This document shows positions 9,797 through 20,900 of a stretch of DNA of 64,000 nt, one piece after another. The notes below the pieces were generated by a model. It had not been told where the DNA came from and ran no database searches. It saw nothing but the letters and a program-made list of their open reading frames with translations. The position numbers were made by a program, and so were the translations under genes. Position 1 is the first letter of the stretch, and each line of letters opens with the position of its first letter. The DNA is from an uncultured Ruminococcus sp. (GTDB lineage Bacteria; Bacillota; Clostridia; Oscillospirales; Ruminococcaceae), in contig NZ_CAMKRR010000005.1 of assembly GCF_946415235.1 (NCBI RefSeq), forward strand, positions 46,604 through 110,603, written 5' to 3'.

Positions 9797-10906
9797 ATGA
9801 CTCAGGAAGAATTTATGCACGAAGCTGTACTGCTTGCCCGCAAGGGTATGGGCTTCACATCTCCCAATCCCCTCGTCGGCGCTGTCATCGTCAGAAAGGG
9901 CGAGATAATCGGCAGCGGCTACCACAAAAAATACGGTGACCTCCACGCAGAGCGCAATGCCTTCGCTGACTGCGAAGCACGGGGTATCGACTGCAAGGGT
10001 GCGGATATGTACGTGACCCTCGAACCCTGCTGCCATCACGGCAAGCAGCCCCCATGTACGGAAGCTATACTCTCACACGGCATAAAGCGTGTGTTCATAG
10101 GCTCGTCAGACCCCAACCCACTCGTTGCGGGAAAGGGCACTCAGATGCTCAGGGACAGCGGCATAGACGTTACTGAGGGAGTATTGAAGGACGAATGTGA
10201 CGCTCTCAACGATATTTTCTTCCACTACATCACAACGGGCCTCCCCTTTGTGACAATGAAGTACGCAATGACTCTCGACGGTAAGATCGCCTGCTATACG
10301 GGCGACTCCAAATGGATAACAGGTGAAGCCGCACGTGCTTACGTACAGCAGGAAAGACTGCGCCACAGCGCCATAATGGTCGGTGTGGGAACTGTCCTCG
10401 CAGACGATCCCATGCTCACCTGCAGGCTTGAAAACGGCAGAGACCCCATACGCATAATCTGCGACAGTATGCTAAGAACTCCCCTTGACTGCAATATAGT
10501 AAAGACCGCAAGAGAAGTCCCCACTATAATCGCAACAGTCTCTGAGGACAGAGAAGCTGCCATGCGCTTTGAAGAGGCAGGCTGCCGTATTATAAAAACA
10601 TCTCAGAAGAACGGCCGCGTTGACCTTAACGAGCTCATGAAGCTCCTCGGAAGCGAAAGACTGGACAGCATACTCCTTGAAGGCGGCAGCGAGCTGAACT
10701 GGTCGGCTCTCGAATCGGGTATAGTCTGCAGAGTACAGGCATACATAGCCCCGAAACTCTTCGGCGGCAGCGGAAAGACACCTGTAGGCGGCATCGGTGT
10801 CCCCTCTCCCTCGGAAGCTGTCATGCTCGAAAACACAAGGCTCATCAATATCGGCGACGATATACTCATAGAAAGCAGGGTGAAGAATGTTCACGGGAAT
10901 AATTGA
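9797..10906 (+). CDS. ribD: Bifunctional riboflavin biosynthesis deaminase/reductase RibD
   Basis: HAERNAFADC...TLEPCCHHGKQPPCTEAIL deaminase motif; C-terminal reductase domain; downstream of FMN riboswitch. Confidence 0.95.
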   Translation: MTQEEFMHEAVLLARKGMGFTSPNPLVGAVIVRKGEIIGSGYHKKYGDLHAERNAFADCEARGIDCKGADMYVTLEPCCHHGKQPPCTEAILSHGIKRVFIGSSDPNPLVAGKGTQMLRDSGIDVTEGVLKDECDALNDIFFHYITTGLPFVTMKYAMTLDGKIACYTGDSKWITGEAARAYVQQERLRHSAIMVGVGTVLADDPMLTCRLENGRDPIRIICDSMLRTPLDCNIVKTAREVPTIIATVSEDREAAMRFEEAGCRIIKTSQKNGRVDLNELMKLLGSERLDSILLEGGSELNWSALESGIVCRVQAYIAPKLFGGSGKTPVGGIGVPSPSEAVMLENTRLINIGDDILIESRVKNVHGNN

Positions 10907-11531
10907 AGAGGTAGGCACTGTAAAAGCGGTTAAACGCTCGGGGACTTCCTCTTTTATTGAGATACAGGCGAAAAAGGTCCTTGAGGACGTTCATCTCGGT
11001 GACAGCATTGCCGTAAACGGCGTGTGCCTTACGGTAACTCACTGCGACGGAAGCATATTCCGCGCAGACGTTATGAATGAAACTCTCAGCCGTTCATCGC
11101 TTGGCAGCCTCACCACGGGAAGCCTTGTCAATCTTGAACGCGCAATGGCTGCAGACGGACGCTTTGGCGGACATATAGTTTCGGGACACATCGACGGCAC
11201 GGGAACCGTCTCGGATATAAGGAACGACGGTATAGCCGTATGGTATACCATAACCGCTCCCCACGAGCTTCTTCGTTACATCGTTGAAAAGGGCTCTGTC
11301 GCCATAGACGGCATAAGCCTTACCGTTGCAAAGGTCACGGAGACTTCATTCAGCGTTTCCATAATCCCGCATACAGCTGCACAGACTATACTCGGAACTA
11401 AAAAGACGGGCGATATGGTCAATCTCGAAAACGATATAATAGGCAAATACGTGGAAAAGCTCATGAAGCCCGCGGAAGCTGCTCCCCAAAGCGGCATAAC
11501 AATGGAATTCCTTGCAAAAAACGGTTTTTAA
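10887..11531 (+). CDS. ribE: Riboflavin synthase alpha subunit
   Basis: MFTGIIEEVGTVKAV... duplicated lumazine-binding repeat; overlaps the end of ribD. Confidence 0.95.
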   Translation: MFTGIIEEVGTVKAVKRSGTSSFIEIQAKKVLEDVHLGDSIAVNGVCLTVTHCDGSIFRADVMNETLSRSSLGSLTTGSLVNLERAMAADGRFGGHIVSGHIDGTGTVSDIRNDGIAVWYTITAPHELLRYIVEKGSVAIDGISLTVAKVTETSFSVSIIPHTAAQTILGTKKTGDMVNLENDIIGKYVEKLMKPAEAAPQSGITMEFLAKNGF

Positions 11532-11546
11532 AAGGAGATAACTGAT

Positions 11547-12461
11547 ATGAAAGCATTAAAAGCAGCCCTTTTGTCAATGCTTGCAGCTGCGGCTCTTATG
11601 ACAGGATGCAGCGACAGCAAGACAGACACCGATGTAGAAGTAGATATCGGGGATATAAAAGCCGATACAGATGTCAGCGTTGACATAAGTGACATAGAAA
11701 AAGATTACAAGACGAATCAGTTAACACAGATGGATTTCGTTTTCGATACGGACAAGAATGTTTCCGAGTTCGGTGTAAGCATAGACACGGGAAATATCAC
11801 CATTGAATACTCCCGCGACAACAAGACGGGATTGTCCCTTGAATATACTGTTTATGCCGACACCGAAGAGGTCTGTAAGGAGGTAAAGAGCCATCTTAAC
11901 GCCATTGCCGAGACCAATGGCAGCAGACTTGATATAAGGCTCATTGAGGACAAGACACAGGAAGATATCTCTTCATGGCTCAGAAAAAACATCCCCGACT
12001 GCCGCGTTGAGTACGACCTTTACATTACCGTTCCCGAGTTCGTCAGCAGCTTCGAGGCAAAAGAAAATGTGGGAAATCTCACCTTCGGCGATATCTGCGG
12101 AAAATTCAGCGGCATTGTCGGAGTAGGAAACATAACCTGTACGGGCTCGCAGTTCACGGAAAGCTCAGTTATAAAATGCGATACGGGCAATATAGCCATG
12201 TCAGACTGCATCTACAAGGCTGACACGGATATTACGGCAGATACGGGAAACATCACCTTCTGCCTGCCTCTTAACGGCTCGGGAGGAGCTGATATCAGCG
12301 TCAAGGCCGATACAGGCAATATCAAGATGACAGGCATAAAGAACTACGATGTCAAGAGCGAGAATAAGAAGGATACTTCCCACAGCCTGAGCATCGAGGT
12401 CGAAAACTGCAATATCGGCTTTGCAGCAAATACAGGCAAGATAATAATTGATAAGGAGTAA
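11547..12461 (+). CDS. Putative lipoprotein with DUF4097-like (beta-repeat) domain
   Basis: Lipobox ALMTGCSDS; repeated DTGNI/VGNL motifs ([41 protein letters not shown]). Confidence 0.65.
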   Translation: MKALKAALLSMLAAAALMTGCSDSKTDTDVEVDIGDIKADTDVSVDISDIEKDYKTNQLTQMDFVFDTDKNVSEFGVSIDTGNITIEYSRDNKTGLSLEYTVYADTEEVCKEVKSHLNAIAETNGSRLDIRLIEDKTQEDISSWLRKNIPDCRVEYDLYITVPEFVSSFEAKENVGNLTFGDICGKFSGIVGVGNITCTGSQFTESSVIKCDTGNIAMSDCIYKADTDITADTGNITFCLPLNGSGGADISVKADTGNIKMTGIKNYDVKSENKKDTSHSLSIEVENCNIGFAANTGKIIIDKE

Positions 12462-12466
12462 TCTTA

Positions 12467-13666
12467 ATGTTCCAGTACAACACTGTTGAGGAAGCCTGCG
12501 AGGCTCTCCGAAAGGGTGAGATAATCCTCGTTACAGACGATGAGGCAAGAGAAAACGAGGGAGACATGATATGCGCCGCACAGTTTGCGACTACCGAAAA
12601 CGTAAACTTCATGGCGGCTCATGCAAAGGGCCTCATATGTATGCCCATGAGCGCAAAGCTCTGCGACAGGCTTCATCTGCCGCAGATGGTGGACTACAAC
12701 ACCGATAACCACTGCACGGCTTTCACGGTATCTATCGACCATACTGATACGACTACAGGCATCTCCGCCGAGGAGCGCGGATATACAGCCCGTATGTGCG
12801 TATCTCCCGATTCAAAGCCCGAGGACTTCCGCCGCCCGGGGCATATGTTCCCACTTGCGGCAAAGAATAACGGCGTTCTCGAACGCGAGGGGCACACGGA
12901 AGCAACTGTTGACCTTATGCGTATCGCAGGGCTTGAGGAATGTGGTCTCTGCTGCGAGATAATGCGTGACGACGGCACTATGATGCGAACTGAAGAGCTT
13001 CAGCAGAAGGCGCAGGAGTGGGGTATGAAGTTCATAACTATCAAGACGCTAAAGGAGTACAGAAAGGTCAACGATATTCTTGTGGAATGTGTGGCGAATA
13101 CGAAGCTCCCCACAAAATACGGTGAGTTCAGAGCTCTCGGATATGTGAACAAGCTCAACGGCGAGCACCATGTAGCTCTCGTAAAGGGCGATATCGGCGA
13201 CGGACAGGATATACTCTGCCGTGTACATTCCGAGTGTCTCACAGGCGACGCCTTCGGCTCACTTAAATGCGACTGCGGACAGCAGTTCGCAGCGGCTATG
13301 TCGCAGATAGAAAAAGAGGGGCGCGGAATACTCCTCTATATGCGTCAGGAAGGACGAGGCATAGGTCTTATCAACAAGCTCCGCGCCTATGAATTGCAGG
13401 ACAAGGGCATGGACACCCTCGAAGCGAACCTGGCTCTGGGATTTCCGGGAGATATGCGCGAATACTACATCGGAGCGCAGATACTCCGCGACCTCGGCTG
13501 CAAAACACTGAGACTGCTGACAAACAACCCCGACAAGGTGTACGGACTCAGCGGCTTCGGACTGGAAATAAAGGAGCGTGTGCCAATACAGGTGGACGCT
13601 ACCGCCTACGACCTGTTCTATCTAAAAACGAAACGCGACAAGATGGGACATATTCTTAATTACTGA
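12467..13666 (+). CDS. ribBA: Bifunctional DHBP synthase / GTP cyclohydrolase II
   Basis: [79 protein letters not shown]. Confidence 0.96.
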   Translation: MFQYNTVEEACEALRKGEIILVTDDEARENEGDMICAAQFATTENVNFMAAHAKGLICMPMSAKLCDRLHLPQMVDYNTDNHCTAFTVSIDHTDTTTGISAEERGYTARMCVSPDSKPEDFRRPGHMFPLAAKNNGVLEREGHTEATVDLMRIAGLEECGLCCEIMRDDGTMMRTEELQQKAQEWGMKFITIKTLKEYRKVNDILVECVANTKLPTKYGEFRALGYVNKLNGEHHVALVKGDIGDGQDILCRVHSECLTGDAFGSLKCDCGQQFAAAMSQIEKEGRGILLYMRQEGRGIGLINKLRAYELQDKGMDTLEANLALGFPGDMREYYIGAQILRDLGCKTLRLLTNNPDKVYGLSGFGLEIKERVPIQVDATAYDLFYLKTKRDKMGHILNY

Positions 13667-13667
13667 G

Positions 13668-14144
13668 GTGTTTATCATGAGTACTTTTTTTACAGTCGTT
13701 CTTATCATTCTCTGTGCAGTTGTTCTTGTATATGATATATGCTGTTTCATTTCATGGTCAAGATCAAAGGAAAAGGCGTTCATAAGCAATATCTGGCCGT
13801 TCGCTGTCATTCTCATTATCGCTGCCTGCGGTCTGCTTTTAAAAAATTCCCTCCATTCCATTCTGCTGACATCAATTGCGGTACTTCTTATCCCACTCAA
13901 TATCACCTGTCTTTCACCCGAAGGGATCAGAACTGCAATTTTTTCAAACAAGGGTATTTCTCCAGTACAGAACCTGAGCTATGAATACGGCAAGGGACTC
14001 TTCGGTATGGAGAAGCTTGATCTTTTCCTGAATGACAAGAAGTTAGCACAAAGCTTCAATCTCGGCATAAAAAAGATGAAGACAGTAAAGATGCTGGCTG
14101 ACTGGTACGGCAAGCACGGCTACGAAAACCCGCTCACAAAGTAA
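13668..14144 (+). CDS. Hypothetical membrane protein within rib operon
   Basis: Several hydrophobic segments; the ATG used by the translation lies directly after the ribBA stop. Confidence 0.6.
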   Translation: MFIMSTFFTVVLIILCAVVLVYDICCFISWSRSKEKAFISNIWPFAVILIIAACGLLLKNSLHSILLTSIAVLLIPLNITCLSPEGIRTAIFSNKGISPVQNLSYEYGKGLFGMEKLDLFLNDKKLAQSFNLGIKKMKTVKMLADWYGKHGYENPLTK

Positions 14145-14156
14145 AGGAGCTGTATC

Positions 14157-14687
14157 ATGACTACATCGAGGATCATCTCAATAGTGATACTGTGTGTTGT
14201 GAGTGCAGTATTCGTTTTCGGCATTATCGGCTACTTTATATTCAGAAGCCGCGTAAGCTCCAAAAAAACTGCCATAAAAATAAAAAGGCAGCTCAAAAAG
14301 AACGCTGTGTGGTGGGCTTCCTGCTGGGCAGCATGGCTCGTTATCGGCTTCCTCTACTGGAACGCTGCAAGAGCAGCTCAGGCTCACGAAAAAATGACGG
14401 ATTATGCCATACTTTTCGCGGCAGGCATACTAATCACCATACTTCTGCTGCTTGACTTTTTCATCGGCAAATATTCATACATCACTTCTCAGAGAGTGTA
14501 TTTTCCCGATAATTTCGGACTTGCACGGCAGAAGAAAAAGATAATGTACAAGCTCACGGGAAGCACCCTTAAGCTCTGGTTCAACAACGGCATCATGCCG
14601 AAGGTATTTGATGTCGTTGAAAAGCGTGAAGAGCTCGAAAAGCTTCTCAGAGACAACTATAAGATAAACAAGGTCTCAAAGGATTAA
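14157..14687 (+). CDS. Hypothetical membrane protein within rib operon
   Basis: AAAGGAG RBS; hydrophobic segments; 12 nt after previous stop. Confidence 0.65.
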   Translation: MTTSRIISIVILCVVSAVFVFGIIGYFIFRSRVSSKKTAIKIKRQLKKNAVWWASCWAAWLVIGFLYWNAARAAQAHEKMTDYAILFAAGILITILLLLDFFIGKYSYITSQRVYFPDNFGLARQKKKIMYKLTGSTLKLWFNNGIMPKVFDVVEKREELEKLLRDNYKINKVSKD

Positions 14688-14704
14688 TGAAAGGATGAAT
14701 ATTT

Positions 14705-15172
14705 ATGAAAACTTATGAAGGAAAACTTGTCTCAAAGGACGTAAGGATCGGTATCGTTGTAGCTCGTTTCAACGAGTTCATCACATCAAAGCTCCTCGGC
14801 GGCGCAGTTGATACTCTCAAGCGCCACGATGTAAACGAGGGAGCTATAGACATTGCATGGGTACCCGGAGCATTCGAGATACCGCTGATAGCTTCAAAAA
14901 TGGCAAATTCGGGCAAATACGATGCTGTAATCTGCCTCGGCGCCATCATAAGAGGAAGCACCTCTCACTATGACCTTGTCTGCAATGAAGCTGCAAAGGG
15001 CATAGCTCAGATATCCCTCCAGACAGGCATCCCCGTTATGTTCGGAGTCATTACAACCGAGAATATCGAACAGGCTATCGAACGTGCAGGCTCAAAGGCA
15101 GGCAACAAGGGCAGCGAGTGCGCTGAGGGAGCTATTGAAATGATAAACCTCATAAAAGAGATCGAGGCATAA
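14705..15172 (+). CDS. ribH: 6,7-dimethyl-8-ribityllumazine synthase
   Basis: [54 protein letters not shown]. Confidence 0.96.
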   Translation: MKTYEGKLVSKDVRIGIVVARFNEFITSKLLGGAVDTLKRHDVNEGAIDIAWVPGAFEIPLIASKMANSGKYDAVICLGAIIRGSTSHYDLVCNEAAKGIAQISLQTGIPVMFGVITTENIEQAIERAGSKAGNKGSECAEGAIEMINLIKEIEA

Positions 15173-15828
15173 TGACAAATCTTATATTCGACTACGACGG
15201 AACAATACACAACTCCATGCTCACCTATGCTCCCGCATTCCGGGACACTATGAAATGGCTCTCGGATAATGGCTATATCGCCGAAAAGGAGTATACCGAC
15301 CATGAGATAAGCTGCTGGCTGGGCTTCAACTCAACCGATATGTGGAACGCCTTTCATCCCGAGCTTGATCCCGAAATACGCGAAAAAGCTCGTCTCATGC
15401 TGGGAAAGGATATGGCAGAGCGTGTTGACAGCGGCGAGGGAGCCCTTTACGACGGAGCTGAGGAAGTCCTTTCGGAGCTGAAAAAAAGCGGCTATACTCT
15501 GATATTCATGAGTAACTGCCGCTTTCACTATCTTGAACGCCATAAGCGTGTATTCGGGCTCGACCGATTTTTTGACTTTTTCTACTGCTGCGAGGCCTTT
15601 GATTTTATCCCGAAGTATGAGATATTCCGTAAAATAGCTCCTTCTCACTCAGGAAGCTTCACAGTTATCGGAGACCGCTTCCACGATATAGAAACTGCCG
15701 CCCGCAACGGACTTTCGTCCATAGGCTGCGCCTACGGCTTCGGCTCACGTGAGGAACTCTCACAGGCTGATATCATCGTCGATCATATAAAAGATATACC
15801 CTATGCTGTAAAACAGCTCACCGACTGA
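15172..15828 (+). CDS. HAD-superfamily hydrolase
   Basis: Motif I FDYDGTIHNS, motif II FMSNC, C-terminal VIGDRFHDIETAARNG; TAATG overlap with ribH. Confidence 0.85.
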   Translation: MTNLIFDYDGTIHNSMLTYAPAFRDTMKWLSDNGYIAEKEYTDHEISCWLGFNSTDMWNAFHPELDPEIREKARLMLGKDMAERVDSGEGALYDGAEEVLSELKKSGYTLIFMSNCRFHYLERHKRVFGLDRFFDFFYCCEAFDFIPKYEIFRKIAPSHSGSFTVIGDRFHDIETAARNGLSSIGCAYGFGSREELSQADIIVDHIKDIPYAVKQLTD

Positions 15829-15843
15829 AAGGAAGTTCCCGAA

Positions 15844-17505
15844 ATGACATTTTCACGCTGTATCTCCTGTGCAATCGCTTCGGCAATAGTGTTATCATGC
15901 TGTTCCTGCTCGGATATGAACGACTACACATCACGCTCCTCACGCATCACAGACAGCGAGACGGAATACACGACTGTACAGCCCGTGGACGAGAGCAAGG
16001 ACAGCTCCGATGCTGACGGTACAGGTTATGAAATGCTCGAAGCAGTAAGCGCAGATGTTGAACAGCTTATAAACGACCTTGCAAAGCCCCATAACAAAGA
16101 CACCGTACAGTCTGATATTGACAAGCTCCTTGATATGTTCGATATCATTTACGAAAAGCGAACTTTTGCCTCGGTGGATTTCTACAGCGATTATCAGAAC
16201 AGTGAGGCAAAAGCTGCATTTCAAAGCACAGAGCATCTCTTCTCAATTGCCGAAGCCCTCATTTCCTACGGCTTTTTCTGCGGAACGGAAAGTCAGTACA
16301 ATGACCTGTTCAAGGACATAACTCCCCCCGAAGCAGCAGCGCTCTACGGCGGCGGGGATTATGATCTCGAAACAGCCCGTGCGGAAGCCGAATCGGCATA
16401 CCTCGATGACGAAGAGAATATGAACCGATACTATGACATCGTTGATGATGACACTCTCAGTATGGACGAAAAGGACCTCCGATGTGCGGAAATACTCATT
16501 GATATGCTTGCTGACGAAACTCCCGAATCATTTTACGATGATTACTACAGGGATTACACAGGCGATGAGATATTTGCGCTCAGGGAAACGGTGACAAGCA
16601 ATATCATTCCCGCATATTTTGACCTCAGAGACAAGTATCTGGATACATGGCCTTTAACTCGATATGCTCATGAAGAGCTTTCGGAAACTCCATTTGACGT
16701 TATCCAAAAGTATGCAGGCAGTCTTTCCCCCGATATAAGGGAAAGTGCAGACCGCCTTGTAAACGAGAAGCTCTTTAAGATATGCAGCAGCGAAAAAGCT
16801 TTTGACATTTCCTTTATGGACGATCTTCCCGCGCAGAACAGCGCTTATATATTCATAGGTCAGCAAAGCGATGAAGATATTTTTTCTGCCGCGGTACATG
16901 AATTCGGTCATTTCCACGCCTCATTCTATGATGATACTCATGCTTTCCTTATGAAGGACAATTTTGACATTGCAGAGACACAGTCGCAGGGCATGGAAAT
17001 ACTTTTCACGCAGTTCTACGATGATATCTACGGTGATAATGGCCGCATGAACGGCGACCACATGAGACTATCCACTCTTTCTGATATATGCTACTGCGTA
17101 TTCAGTGCCTTTTGTATAGGCTCATTTGAATACGAACTTGTATCGCGGATCAATGATATAACTTCCGAAGAAGTCGTCAGGCTTTTCAACAGCGCCTGTG
17201 ACGATTCCCCTGTGGGATATCATCTTTCAGATATAGCGCATCTCTATGAGTGTCCGGGATATTATATAAGCTACGCGACTTCCGCACTTGCAAGTCTCGA
17301 GCTCTTTTTCGACCTTGCGGAGGATAAGGACAGGGCCATAGAAAAATATGAAAAAATGGCTGAAATATCCTGTTATTCGGGAGAATACACCTTCCGCGAA
17401 GCGCTGGACATATGCGGCTTTGAGGACGTAATTACCGAAAAGTTCATAACCGATATCTCAAAAAAGCTCAGCGATTATGCGCTGAACGTAAAAGCTCATT
17501 TATAA
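15844..17505 (+). CDS. Putative lipoprotein metallopeptidase with HExxH motif (gluzincin-like, M3-reminiscent)
   Basis: Lipobox-like VLSCCSCSD; AAVHEFGHFHASFYDD...DIAETQSQGMEILFTQFY. Confidence 0.6.
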   Translation: MTFSRCISCAIASAIVLSCCSCSDMNDYTSRSSRITDSETEYTTVQPVDESKDSSDADGTGYEMLEAVSADVEQLINDLAKPHNKDTVQSDIDKLLDMFDIIYEKRTFASVDFYSDYQNSEAKAAFQSTEHLFSIAEALISYGFFCGTESQYNDLFKDITPPEAAALYGGGDYDLETARAEAESAYLDDEENMNRYYDIVDDDTLSMDEKDLRCAEILIDMLADETPESFYDDYYRDYTGDEIFALRETVTSNIIPAYFDLRDKYLDTWPLTRYAHEELSETPFDVIQKYAGSLSPDIRESADRLVNEKLFKICSSEKAFDISFMDDLPAQNSAYIFIGQQSDEDIFSAAVHEFGHFHASFYDDTHAFLMKDNFDIAETQSQGMEILFTQFYDDIYGDNGRMNGDHMRLSTLSDICYCVFSAFCIGSFEYELVSRINDITSEEVVRLFNSACDDSPVGYHLSDIAHLYECPGYYISYATSALASLELFFDLAEDKDRAIEKYEKMAEISCYSGEYTFREALDICGFEDVITEKFITDISKKLSDYALNVKAHL

Positions 17506-17689
17506 AAAAATGTATCAGTATAATGCTTATATAAAAGATTATAGTTATTTGTCGGGGAAAAACTTTCTGAGGAAAGGTTCCTCATCAATAGCCTCCAGTA
17601 ACGCTTCTCTATAGGTGTCCCCCATAAAACAGTGCCCTTTTAATTTGTGAAAATTACGTTAATACGCTGTTAACTTATTACATGGCTGA

Positions 17690-17718
17690 TTGACAATTAT
17701 TCGTCAAAGTGGTATAAT
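17690..17718 (+). promoter_or_regulatory. Consensus promoter TTGACA-N17-TATAAT
   Basis: ttgaca 17690-17695, tataat 17713-17718, spacer exactly 17. Confidence 0.85.
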
Positions 17719-17730
17719 TAATGTGTACTA

Positions 17731-17773
17731 AATAACCGCCGTAAGGCGGTTATTTACCCGAACAAGGTTCGGG
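17731..17773 (+). other. Two tandem perfect hairpins in a 5' leader
   Basis: aataaccgcc-gtaa-ggcggttatt (17731-17754) and cccgaac-aag-gttcggg (17757-17773). Confidence 0.75.
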
Positions 17774-17937
17774 GAGCGCATATTCTTTATGTCAGGCTCA
17801 TTTTTCACCTAAGGGAAAAACAAGGTGCAGGAAAAGCGGGATATCGTTTTTTTGTTGAGCAGACATTTATTACTTGCGTGACATTTTATCACAGACAACA
17901 TGATAGGGTTAAAAAATCAAAGAAAGCAGGGGATATT

Positions 17938-20900
17938 ATGCTTCAGTTAAAGGACATCGTTAAGGAGTACGGAAGCGGTGAAAATGTTGTTTCTGCCTTG
18001 CAGGGCGTAAGCCTTACCTTCCGTGAAAGTGAGTTCGTGGCGATACTCGGTCATTCGGGCTGCGGAAAAACTACGCTCCTAAACATTATCGGAGGGCTTG
18101 ACCACTATACCTCGGGCGACCTCATAATCAACGGCGTTTCCACAAAGGAGTACAAGGACAGGGACTGGGACGCTTACAGAAATCACTCCATAGGCTTTAT
18201 ATTTCAGAGCTATAACCTGATACCCCATCAGTCGGTGCTCTCAAATGTTGAGCTTGCGCTGACTATTTCGGGCATATCAAAGTCCGAGCGCCGCAAACGC
18301 GCAAAGGAAGCTCTCGAAAAAGTCGGGCTCGGAGATCAGCTCCACAAAAAGCCGAACCAGATGTCGGGCGGTCAGATGCAGCGTGTTGCTATTGCACGAG
18401 CTCTTATAAACGATCCTGATATACTTCTTGCCGACGAGCCTACGGGTGCTCTCGATTCCGAGACATCATTGCAGGTAATGGAGCTCCTCAAGGAGATAGC
18501 AAGCGACAGGCTGGTAATTATGGTAACTCATAACCCCGAGCTTGCGGATAAGTACGCAACCCGTATCGTTAAGATAAAGGACGGCAGGATCACAGGTGAC
18601 AGTGACCCGTACAGCGGTGAAAAGTCCGAAAAGGGCAAAAAGAAAAAGGAAAAAACTGTAAAGTCCAAGGAAAAGACCGATAAAAAGAAAAAGCGGGTAT
18701 CAATGTCCTTCGGTACTGCGGTATCGCTTTCTCTCAATAATCTGCTTACCAAAAAGGGAAGGACTGTTCTTACGGCTTTTGCAGGCTCTATCGGTATCAT
18801 CGGAATTGCTCTGATACTTGCGCTTTCTACGGGTATAAACGAGCTTATCGACAGCATACAGGAAGAGACCCTTTCCTCTTATCCTCTGGAGATATTGCGT
18901 GAGAATACGGATACCTCAGGTATGATAGAAGCTCTTATGAACAAGCAGGAGGAGTACGACAGCCGCGAGTTCAGAGATGATACGGTTTATGCCAATACTC
19001 AGGTCTATGATATGTTCAATTCCTTCAATGCTTCCGCGAAGCAGATAAACAATATGAAGGATTTCAAGACCTTTCTTGATAATGACAGTGTTATCAAAGA
19101 GAAGTCAAATGCCGTAAGCTACGGATATGACCTTAAAATGCCCGTATTTACAAAGTCTCCCTCGGGTGAGATCATAAAAGTCGATTTTATGGATATGTAC
19201 AGCAAGGCTCTCGGAATGGGCGAGTCCGATATAATGACAGCTTCCATGAACAATCCTATGGCTGGCATGGAAATGCAGGCTTTCGGTCTCAACGTCATGG
19301 AGCAGCTGCTCCCTGGAGAAAACGGCGAGCCTGTAAACGATATAGTCAAGGAGCAGTATGAGCTCGTAGACGGCAGCTGGCCCGAGAACTACGATGAGAC
19401 TGTTGTAGTTCTCACGCGGAACAACGAGATACCCGATATCATAGTGTACGCACTCGGTCTGAAGGATCAGGAAGGCTTCAATGAAAAGCTCAAGGCTATC
19501 ATGAGCAATCAGGAAATAACCGATTACGGTCAGCTCGAATGGAGCCTTGATGAGATAAAAGAGAAGAAGTTCAAGATGATACTTCCCTGTGAGTACTATC
19601 AGAAAGAGATCGTCGGAAACGGTTACAACGATCTTACCTCAACTCAGACAGGTCTCGATTATCTGTTCAGTTCGGATGATATCGGATCGGATATAAAGAT
19701 AGTCGGATTTATCCGTCCGCGCGAAGGTGTAAAGGCTCCGATGCTGAAAAGCTATGTAGCTTATACGCATCTGCTTACGGATCATGTTATAGAAAAGACA
19801 AACAGCAGCGATATCGTCAGGGCGCAGCTGAAAGATCACGAGAATGATATAGTTTCGGGAAAAAAGTTCATGACAGATGACTATGCTGAGCCTACTCCCG
19901 AGGAAAAAGCCGAGACGGCAAAATCTTTTATCAAAAATGCCGATACCGATACCAAGGCTGATATCTTCAGGCTTGTGGCGGCTCAGCCCGACCCGAAGCA
20001 GGCCGATGCTCAGGTGGCAGAGGCTTTGAAGGACTTCGACAGAAATGAATTCATAAAGCAGATAACGGAAATGTATTCCGCCGAGCTGGGAGTAGACGCT
20101 TCTCAGGTCACCGCCTTTGTAAGTCAGATGAGCGACGAGGAGATAAAGAGCTACGCGGAACAGGCTATAAGGGAGCAGATAGCAGAGCAGTATGCGAAAA
20201 TGTCACAGGAGCAGCTGGGCTCCCTCGGCAATGCCGAGCTTGCCGCAATGCTGGATAACACTGAAATAAGCCTTGACAATTACGGAGTGATATTTGAGAA
20301 ATATACTCCCGAGGAGATATCCTCTTCATCTTATGATGACGTTTTAAAGCTTCTCGGAGTTGCGGATGAAGACGATCCGTCAATGGTGCATATCTATGCA
20401 AGCAGCTTTGAGGACAAGGACGATATAGCAGCTGCTATACAGCGCTATAATGACGGAGCAAAGGAAGCGGACGTCATACATTATACAGATGTGGTCGCTC
20501 TTCTTATGTCGTCTGTCACGGGTATTATAAGCGGTATCTCATATCTGCTCATAGCCTTTGTGGGTATCTCTCTTGTAGTATCGTCGATAATGATAGGTAT
20601 AATCACCTATATATCAGTCCTTGAGCGTACACGTGAGATAGGAATACTCAGAGCTATAGGTGCTTCAAAGAGAAATGTACGTACTGTATTCAATGCGGAG
20701 ACCCTTCTTGTGGGACTTGCTGCCGGACTTATCGGCATAGGCGTTTCGGTACTGCTTACGATACCGATAAATGCTATAATACACAATGTAACGTCACTTG
20801 ATAATCTCAATGCTCATGTACCTGTGGCAGGTGCGGTGATACTTGTTATAATCAGCATGGTGCTTACACTTATCGCAGGACTTATCCCTGCGGGCGTTGC

